DNA of 64,000 bases, from assembly GCF_001429765.1 (NCBI RefSeq), contig NZ_LMJB01000007.1:432780-496779 (forward strand). Reading direction: 5' to 3'. Numbering within the stretch: position 1 is the stretch's first letter; every line of letters starts with the position of its first letter. Both the position numbers and the translations under genes were made by a program. Origin of the DNA: Flavobacterium sp. Root901. GTDB taxonomy: Bacteria; Bacteroidota; Bacteroidia; Flavobacteriales; Flavobacteriaceae. The notes under the pieces were generated by a model. That model saw only the letters and a list, made by a program, of their open reading frames with translations, was not told the DNA's origin and made no database searches. This document shows positions 58,181-64,000 of this stretch, in pieces.

Positions 58181-58322
58181 TGTGGCAGAATCATGGCACA
58201 TCGAATTTTAAAAATTAAAAACTCAGCGAAATCAAGGCCTGACATTTTTAGGTTCGAATGGGGATGTAATCTATAAAGATTATGAATATTTGTTAAACCA
58301 GATAAAAACTGTGGCACATTTT
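58181..58322. other. Right-end repeat pair, candidate attR arm sites
   Basis: Positions 58181-58201 match 8421-8441 at 18 of 21 positions in direct orientation, and 58310-58322 is an exact inverted copy of 8454-8466. The order of the two motifs is the same at both ends, but spacing differs (109 bases here, 12 at left). A short tRNA T-loop-like AGGTTCGAAT lies at 58252-58261 between them. The crossover point is unresolved. Confidence 0.5.
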
Positions 58323-58325
58323 ACA

Positions 58326-58361
58326 AAAAGCCCAATATCTTATTTTATGATATAGGGCTTA
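58326..58361 (-). terminator. Terminator of the fructan-utilisation operon
   Basis: AAGCCCAATATC / GATATAGGGCTT imperfect arms around an AT loop, with AAAAAG on the left giving a U tract on the minus strand. It lies about 65 bases beyond the fructokinase stop codon (58426). Confidence 0.7.
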
Positions 58362-58425
58362 ACTTCAAAAAACACATCTATTCGAAGCAATCGAATAATA
58401 TGAATGTTTAATTCGAGAACAAAAA

Positions 58426-59331
58426 TTAAATTTTAATCCCCAATACTAAATTTTCAATTTTAGAATATGGAATTTCCGGGCTTGCTCCTGGAGCTTCGGC
58501 TACCAATGCTCCAACTGCACAAGCAAAATCAATTGCTTTTTGCGGTTCTTTTCCAGTAAGTAATGAAGTGATTAAAGCTGCTAAAAATGAATCTCCTGCT
58601 CCTACTGTATCGGCAACTTCAACAGGATACCCTGCATTTTCAAAGATCTGGCCATTCCACATCAATAATGCTCCATGTTTGCCTCTCGTGACGCACATAT
58701 CCGTTATTTTTGTTCTTTCTGCAATGAAGTTCATATTCTCTTCTAAACTTGTAAAGGGTGAATCCATAGCTGCCGTAATTTCTAACAATTCTTCATCATT
58801 AAACTTTACAAAATCTGCCGAGAACATTAATTGCTCCAGCATTTCATACGAATAATACGGTTTTCTTAAATTAACATCAAAAACTTTATAGGCTTTTGTC
58901 TGCAGTAATTCTTTCAAAGATTCCGTTGAAACCTTATCTCTGCAAGCTAGACTTCCATAAATTAGGACATCGGCATCCAATGCTTTTTTCTTTGCAAAAT
59001 CATTTAGTACGATCTTATCCCAAGCCGATGGATAACTGATTTCATAACTTGCAGATCCGCGTTCGTTTACGGTTACGTTTACCAAACCCGTTGGAAATTC
59101 CTCGGATTTAATAATTGCAGCTGTTTCAAGACCTAAACTTTTTACCTGATCTATAATTGCCTTTCCATCTTCATCATTCCCTACACAGCTAATCATTGCT
59201 ACTTCGCAGCCTAGTGTTTTCATGCGCAGTGCTACATTGAGTGGTGCGCCGCCAATCTTTTTTTTATTGGCAAAAACATCCCAAAGCACTTCTCCGTAGG
59301 CCGCCGCCTTAAGGTTTTTTCCGTTATTCAT
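58426..59331 (-). CDS. Fructokinase (PfkB-family sugar kinase)
   Basis: A 301-residue ribokinase-like kinase. The N-terminal motif KKIGGAPLNVALRM (about 28-41) and C-terminal ADTVGAGDSFLAAL (with catalytic Asp in GAGD) are both visible. It phosphorylates fructose to fructose-6-phosphate in the cytoplasm. It is the last gene of the minus-strand fructan operon, 23 bases after the GH32 gene, and the fructose released by that enzyme is its likely substrate. The B. thetaiotaomicron levan locus has the same kinase next to GH32 genes. The start is the first ATG. Confidence 0.9.
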   Translation of the reverse strand: MNNGKNLKAAAYGEVLWDVFANKKKIGGAPLNVALRMKTLGCEVAMISCVGNDEDGKAIIDQVKSLGLETAAIIKSEEFPTGLVNVTVNERGSASYEISYPSAWDKIVLNDFAKKKALDADVLIYGSLACRDKVSTESLKELLQTKAYKVFDVNLRKPYYSYEMLEQLMFSADFVKFNDEELLEITAAMDSPFTSLEENMNFIAERTKITDMCVTRGKHGALLMWNGQIFENAGYPVEVADTVGAGDSFLAALITSLLTGKEPQKAIDFACAVGALVAEAPGASPEIPYSKIENLVLGIKI

Positions 59332-59354
59332 TCTAAAAGTATTTTATATTAATG

Positions 59355-60926
59355 TTATTCTTGTTTTGTAATCTGAAGATTAGAAAAAGTACTATTTTGA
59401 CCTTCCGCAATCAATCCCCATTTGTTTTGATCTCTTCCGTAAATTCGATTTGTTAAAGCAGTTTTTCCGTTAAAGTAAAGTACTACAACGCTTCCTTCGA
59501 TAATTATTTCAATATTATATTTGGTATTGGTCTGAAATTGAAATGGTATGCTCGTTACTTCTTGTGCAGCAGAATTATAGCCTGTAACTATACCTTTTGC
59601 TAGATCAAAAACAATCTTATAATAACTACCGGTATCATTGGTATGGAAAACAAATCCTGTAGTTCCTGCATCATTTGAGAATGTAACTTCTACTTTTAGT
59701 TTGGCTTTTTTACCTAAAGCCTTAAAAGTCGCCATTGCTTTATCTGTTGTGCTTGATAAAGTATAACTTCCATTATTTGCTGTCACATTTGCTGTCATTG
59801 CATCAACTTCGAGATTAACGCTTTTTTTAGAAAATAAATCTTTAACAGACTGCGGTGCCTGAGCTAATAATGTTCCATCGATATTTTGACTGAGTTCATG
59901 AATCACCATATTGCCCGCCCAATCTTTATTCCCTAAATCATTTTCGGGTGTTTTTCTGGCATTCCATCCAAAAACATATCTTTTATTTCCATCTGAAGCG
60001 GTTTTACCTGCGTAAAAATATTCTCCGTCGATCCTATCATTTTCAGGCTTGATCCAAGGTCCGTTCATAGAAGCAGCCATTCTGTAATGTGTTCCTTTAT
60101 TAGCACTCCAGTTTTCAGAAAAAATCAGATACCAATAATTCCCCATTTTAAAGATATCGGCACATTCCATCATCAAATAATTATCTTGTGGTGTTGTCGT
60201 ATAAATTGGGGTTTGAACATCCCATTTTCCTGATGCCGGATCAGCAGTTGTAAAATGAAGTAAAACGGCTTTTCTGCCTGGCTCTGTCTGTGTACTAACC
60301 AACATTGAGTACTTTTTTAACTCATCATTATAAAAAACATGCGGATCTCTGAAATCATAATTATAATATCCTGCCGGTGCTGTAATTTTAAAAGCAGGCA
60401 GTTTAGTCCAATTTTTCAAATCAGAACTTGTAGCACACAAAACACTTTCCCTGGCATTTGATTGTACAAAAGCCGGAGTTTCATTATGTCCTGTGTAATA
60501 AAAATAATAAAGAGAACCCGCTTTTACAACTGATCCTGTGCCAATGGCAAAATCAGGATCGTTAGTTTTTCCGTATGGAATCATTTGCCCTTCGTAGGTA
60601 AAATGAGCCAAATCAGTACTTAAATATTCATGGATATCATGAAAACCTTTCCCTGCAGGTTTATTCTGTGCGTCGTGAAGGAAATAAATATGGAATTTTC
60701 CACTATCGAAAAAAGGCATAATATCTCCTGTATAGCCCGCGCTGTAATACGGATCATTTGCCCCCATCCATTGTGAGGGCGGAACAGGAAAAATGCTTGT
60801 TATCTCAGCATTTCCTCCTGAAATAGAACCTCCAATATAGGTATCATCCTGACTGCAGGAAATAAGCGAAAAGAAAAGGGAAACTATGGTTATTATATTG
60901 CTATATTTCATTTTTGTTGATTTCAT
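59355..60926 (-). CDS. GH32-family fructan hydrolase lipoprotein (DUF4975 type)
   Basis: A 523-residue lipoprotein: signal with lipobox LISC (residues 21-24). The five-bladed catalytic region shows SQWMGANDPYYS (D58, nucleophile position), FRDPHVFYND (RDP motif) and MECADIF (acid-base EC motif) of GH32. The C-terminal beta-sandwich (about 380-523) ends with FSNLQITK. It cleaves beta-fructans (levan or inulin) on the cell surface or in the periplasm. Seven bases separate it from the DUF4960-type gene upstream and 23 from the kinase downstream. The precise linkage preference is unknown. Confidence 0.88.
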   Translation of the reverse strand: MKSTKMKYSNIITIVSLFFSLISCSQDDTYIGGSISGGNAEITSIFPVPPSQWMGANDPYYSAGYTGDIMPFFDSGKFHIYFLHDAQNKPAGKGFHDIHEYLSTDLAHFTYEGQMIPYGKTNDPDFAIGTGSVVKAGSLYYFYYTGHNETPAFVQSNARESVLCATSSDLKNWTKLPAFKITAPAGYYNYDFRDPHVFYNDELKKYSMLVSTQTEPGRKAVLLHFTTADPASGKWDVQTPIYTTTPQDNYLMMECADIFKMGNYWYLIFSENWSANKGTHYRMAASMNGPWIKPENDRIDGEYFYAGKTASDGNKRYVFGWNARKTPENDLGNKDWAGNMVIHELSQNIDGTLLAQAPQSVKDLFSKKSVNLEVDAMTANVTANNGSYTLSSTTDKAMATFKALGKKAKLKVEVTFSNDAGTTGFVFHTNDTGSYYKIVFDLAKGIVTGYNSAAQEVTSIPFQFQTNTKYNIEIIIEGSVVVLYFNGKTALTNRIYGRDQNKWGLIAEGQNSTFSNLQITKQE

Positions 60927-60932
60927 GATAGA

Positions 60933-62330
60933 TTAATTTTTAGCCAAATAGTTGATACTATTTTGCGTTAAAAGCTTGATATTACCTATAAATCCATTTG
61001 ACTGGCTTGGAACACCGCTACTGCTGGTTTCATTATACCAATCATAAGCCCCCATCGAAATCACGATTACGTTTTTATTAGTTCCTGTATTTGGGAATTC
61101 GGCAATGGTAACTCTTCCATCAAGATTATTATCCCAAGCTTCACTCGCTAAGTTGGTTCCTCCTGTTTGATTTCTCCAGCCTTCTCCATTAACATAGCCA
61201 CCCCATTCTGGTACAAACCACCATGCAGTATGATTTAATCTAAAAGTGCCGCTTTGCAATAAATTTGCTTTTCCTGTTTCATAGGTTGTCAATCCTTCAA
61301 AAATTGGATGATTCTCATGTCCTAAAAAAGACATTCCCCAAGAGTTTCCATCTACAAATCCATTTGGCGGGAAATCTCCAAAAACATTATTCGGCCCTTT
61401 TCCTGAAGGAACAATTCCTAATGCATCTACATATTGTGAAGCAAAAGAAGTTAAAAGTAAATTTCCTCCGTTAGTTCTAAAATTCTTTAAAGCCGCAGTA
61501 ACTGCAGGTTTATAGGCAATTGCTGGTAAATTAGCTGCAGAATCAAAATGCCACCAAATTACATCAACATCACTTAGATAAGCACCATTTTGAATATTGT
61601 CAAACGAAATGTATCTCGCTCCGCTAAAAGTGGAGAAGAACCAATCGGCAGCAGTAATTTCATCCAGATTTGTAATTTCGGATCTTGTTGCGGCAGTTCC
61701 TAAAAAAGCAACAACTAAACCTGTTACCGGAACCCCGACATTAGCAGTGTAATTCACACTTTTTCCATTAGAGGTTATTACAAAAGTCACTGCGTTTGTA
61801 AAATCAACTACCGCACCGGAGGCAGGCGAAATAGCAACACCTTCTGTTACTTCGATAATCGGTTTTAAAGCGGTTAAATTAGTGCCTTCCGGTAAGGTCA
61901 TGGTAATGGTTTTATTACCATCGTTTACCGTTGCTGCAACTCCATTAATAGTAAAACTCTTAATTGGGCTCAAAACTACTGTCGTAACGGTGTAGTCTTT
62001 GTACAAATTGCCATTTGTAACTCTAAACTTTACAGGATTTGTAAAATTAGCCGGAGCTGTCACATCCAGATTTGATGTTGCACCTTGTTCAAGTATCATT
62101 TCAGGTTTTACTGCTGTGATGTCAGATCCATAAGGCAACGTGATATTAATCTTTCCTGTTTTCTGATCAATTTGACCCGCTGCCCCATTTATTTTAAAAG
62201 AAGTAACATTTGATGGTGAATTCACATCAAAACCGTCATTTTCAAAGCTGTTTTCGCAGGCCGTAATTGTAAAAAGCGCCGCCAGTATCAAAGACACTCT
62301 GGTCCAATTTTTATATATAAATTTTCTCAT
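60933..62330 (-). CDS. DUF4960-type surface fructan-binding lipoprotein
   Basis: A 465-residue lipoprotein: signal with lipobox ITAC (residues 22-25). Two Ig-like repeats follow (about 45-125 and 125-205; SFKINGAAGQIDQ and SFTINGVAATVND begin them), then a C-terminal DUF4960-like domain with VDVIWWHFDSAANLP and GGNLLLTSFASQYVDAL. This position between SusD and GH32 corresponds to the surface glycan-binding protein of Bacteroides levan loci. It probably hands fructan to the SusC/D pair. The start is the first ATG. Confidence 0.8.
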   Translation of the reverse strand: MRKFIYKNWTRVSLILAALFTITACENSFENDGFDVNSPSNVTSFKINGAAGQIDQKTGKINITLPYGSDITAVKPEMILEQGATSNLDVTAPANFTNPVKFRVTNGNLYKDYTVTTVVLSPIKSFTINGVAATVNDGNKTITMTLPEGTNLTALKPIIEVTEGVAISPASGAVVDFTNAVTFVITSNGKSVNYTANVGVPVTGLVVAFLGTAATRSEITNLDEITAADWFFSTFSGARYISFDNIQNGAYLSDVDVIWWHFDSAANLPAIAYKPAVTAALKNFRTNGGNLLLTSFASQYVDALGIVPSGKGPNNVFGDFPPNGFVDGNSWGMSFLGHENHPIFEGLTTYETGKANLLQSGTFRLNHTAWWFVPEWGGYVNGEGWRNQTGGTNLASEAWDNNLDGRVTIAEFPNTGTNKNVIVISMGAYDWYNETSSSGVPSQSNGFIGNIKLLTQNSINYLAKN

Positions 62331-62350
62331 GTTGATGTTCTTAAAATAGA

Positions 62351-64000
62351 TTAATAGCCTGGATTTTGTTTGTATAATCCCTGACTGAAATTAATTTGTT
62401 TCAACGGAATTGGACAATACTCTTCTTTATGTGCATCAAAAAAGGCATCCTGATAATAGGTGCGTTTTGTTTTTTCCTCTGCATAAAAATCATTCATTAC
62501 CTGATCTGTAACGCCCCATCGAACAAGGTCAAAAAAACGGTTTCCTTCCATAGCGAGTTCTAAACGACGCTCCCAACGCAAGGCTTTACGGGCAAAATCC
62601 TGTGTCCAATTACAATTAACTCCGTCAACATAAGTGTTGATTTTAAAATTCTTCACATAAGGAAGTCTTCCAGTACTCTGAGCCGCTCTTTCTCTAATTT
62701 GATTGATTAATGGCAACGCCTCTGAATGTCTTCCTAATTCAATTAAAGCTTCGGCGCGCATCAAAATCACATCAGCATAACGAATCTGGATTCTGTTTTT
62801 TGAATTCCCGTAAAACGGATCAATATTTACCACACAGCTGCAGCTTGGCGCCACATTTTCTTTTAATGAAGCAAAATAACCGTAGGTTCCCGGAGATCTA
62901 ACCCAAGCCTCGACGTATAGAAATTCAGGATCATATTTATATGGTAATCCCGGCATTGCAACGGTGTGATACAATCTTGGGTCAACTGTATTGGCGTCAA
63001 TATTTTTATAATCAAAATCATTGTCGTTATAAGTATCAAATTCCGGTAAACCATTTGTGCTTGTTTTAAAAGCATTCACTAAATTTTGACTTGGTTTATG
63101 AAAATCACAGCATCCTAAACCTTGTGGAGTTGAAAGTACATCTGAAAAATTCAATCTTCCGTATAAAGTTCCGTCATTGTCTGAGAACTGAATTGAGAAA
63201 ATAGATTCAGGCCCGTTTTCATATGTTCCAGGTAAAAAATTATTGGCAAAATCAGGCTCCAGACTTGCTTTTCCAATTACTTTGTCTGTCGCTGCAATTA
63301 CTTCCTGTAAATGCTGCTGGTTGATTCCTGTAACTTTATAAGTTTCATCTTGCGTATAAGCCTGATACAAGCGTGTTTTTGCCAGATAAGCGTATGCTGC
63401 TTTTTTAGTCGCACGGCCTACTTGTGGTTGAGCTTCCGGCAAACCATCGGCTGCGGCTTGAAAATCTTCTGCAATTTTGTTCCAAAGCTCTTCGTTTGAA
63501 AGTGCTTTGTTGGAAATCGTTTTATATTCTTCTACCGGAATATCTTCTGTGATATAAGGAACATTTCTGAACATAATTTTTAGCATAAAATAAAAATGTC
63601 CTCTTAAAAAACGCATTTCAGCAATACGTGTTTTCTTTAGCGGATAATCTGCATCTGAAATTTGTTCTAATGCTTTCAAAGCTTTATTGGCTCTGGAAAT
63701 GCCCACATAACTGATGTACCAAAAAGAGTCCAATTCGCCAAAATCAGATCTGATATTGTTTGAAACTTCAAAAAAGTGAAAATCCTGAATATCATTGGTA
63801 CCGCTTCCGCCTTTGTAAGCATCATCAGATCGTACGTTTCCAAACGGCCACAAGCTGTATGGGGAATCGTAGTGGTCGTTTCCTAATTGTGCGTAAGCCG
63901 CATTCATAAATCCTTCTATTGATTGTGGTGTTACAATATCTTCTTCTGATAACACACCTCGAGGATCATTTTCAAGAAAATCTGAGCAGGAAGCAAATAT
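62351..64000 (-). CDS. SusD/RagB-family lipoprotein, 5' end beyond the window
   Basis: At least 549 residues. The frame continues upstream of the first Met-like codon (GTG 63955) to the window edge, reading FASCSDFLENDPRG, which places a lipobox (ASC) near the window end; only the start of the signal peptide is missing. The SusD fold is evident: FLRGHFYFMLKIMF, then YADVILMRAEALIELGR and LRWERRLELAMEGNRFFDLVRWG. It is the substrate-binding partner of a TonB-dependent transporter (SusC) whose gene should lie just beyond the window. It starts the visible part of the fructan operon. Confidence 0.95.
   Translation of the reverse strand: MFASCSDFLENDPRGVLSEEDIVTPQSIEGFMNAAYAQLGNDHYDSPYSLWPFGNVRSDDAYKGGSGTNDIQDFHFFEVSNNIRSDFGELDSFWYISYVGISRANKALKALEQISDADYPLKKTRIAEMRFLRGHFYFMLKIMFRNVPYITEDIPVEEYKTISNKALSNEELWNKIAEDFQAAADGLPEAQPQVGRATKKAAYAYLAKTRLYQAYTQDETYKVTGINQQHLQEVIAATDKVIGKASLEPDFANNFLPGTYENGPESIFSIQFSDNDGTLYGRLNFSDVLSTPQGLGCCDFHKPSQNLVNAFKTSTNGLPEFDTYNDNDFDYKNIDANTVDPRLYHTVAMPGLPYKYDPEFLYVEAWVRSPGTYGYFASLKENVAPSCSCVVNIDPFYGNSKNRIQIRYADVILMRAEALIELGRHSEALPLINQIRERAAQSTGRLPYVKNFKINTYVDGVNCNWTQDFARKALRWERRLELAMEGNRFFDLVRWGVTDQVMNDFYAEEKTKRTYYQDAFFDAHKEEYCPIPLKQINFSQGLYKQNPGY

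Larger units (their letters stand above)
57769..58425. other. Right-end intergenic region holding the island boundary
   Basis: About 650 bases without a gene between the DUF5977 gene and the fructokinase gene. It is AT-rich up to 58120, then carries GTGGCAC-type repeats at 58181-58201 and 58310-58322 and the PUL terminator at 58328-58360. No second integrase, tRNA or complete att core was identified. The right junction of the island most likely lies between 58120 and 58330. Confidence 0.55.

Noticed and set aside
58252..58261. AGGTTCGAAT identical to the T-loop of tRNA-Tyr as attR core
   Set aside because: The sequence after it does not match the tRNA 3' end (CCTGCTCTCC...), which a displaced 3' end should retain; a ten-base match in an AT-rich region is weak.

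Overview
The window is low-GC DNA from a Bacteroidota organism, most likely a Flavobacterium or close relative. Several putative promoters fit the phylum consensus TTTG-N19-TANNTTTG (clearest before the tRNA), lipoproteins end their signals in S/A-C, and there are SusD, DUF5977, Rhs and fructan-utilisation genes typical of the group. No taxonomic search was possible, so this rests on gene content and style.

Left chromosome (1-8277): a DMT-family permease, a MoxR-type ATPase with a VWA partner, small conserved genes (YchJ-type SEC-C protein, a J-domain/KTSC protein, unknowns), a TlpA-like thiol-disulfide lipoprotein interrupted by an in-frame TGA, and tRNA-Tyr(GTA).

Island (about 8.3-58.3 kb): a tyrosine integrase lies directly downstream of tRNA-Tyr, followed by two HTH regulators. 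Cargo block 1 (10.9-35.8 kb) is a defence cluster: an IetAS-like pair (AAA ATPase + S8 protease), a 962-aa PD-(D/E)XK protein of unknown system, a 1776-aa NACHT protein with a nuclease-like N-terminus, a Gabija-like pair (OLD/TOPRIM nuclease + UvrD helicase), a YaaC-like protein, a NucS-like nuclease protein and an SMEK-STAND NTPase. A plasmid/ICE maintenance block follows (RadC-type JAB protein, PcfJ, PcfK, an unknown, SSB; 36.0-39.2 kb). Cargo block 2 (39.4-43.0 kb) holds a HEPN-motif protein, a single-pass membrane protein and a CoiA-like nuclease. The mobilization block (43.2-47.5 kb) has a coupling-protein ATPase, a relaxase, a relaxosome protein and candidate oriT/operator repeats. No mating-pore genes are present, so the element looks integrative and mobilizable rather than self-conjugative. 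Cargo block 3 (47.9-57.8 kb) has a truncated MauE-like gene abutting a transposase remnant, and a DUF5977 protein plus Rhs protein with a probable toxin tip and adjacent lipoprotein immunity candidate.

Right chromosome (58.3-64 kb): a minus-strand fructan (levan/inulin) utilisation locus with SusD-like protein (running off the window), a DUF4960-type surface glycan-binding lipoprotein, a GH32 fructan hydrolase and a fructokinase.

The integrase and regulators probably move and control the island, the mob genes let it use a helper conjugation system, and the cargo mostly protects the host from phage and other mobile DNA. The two ends share a two-part repeat (GTGGCAC-type motifs at 8421-8466 and 58181-58322) that probably marks integrase arm sites. 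Signs of past rearrangement include a ppdK fragment fused to the 3' end of the NACHT gene, the transposase remnant and a slipped poly-T tract in an outer-membrane protein gene.
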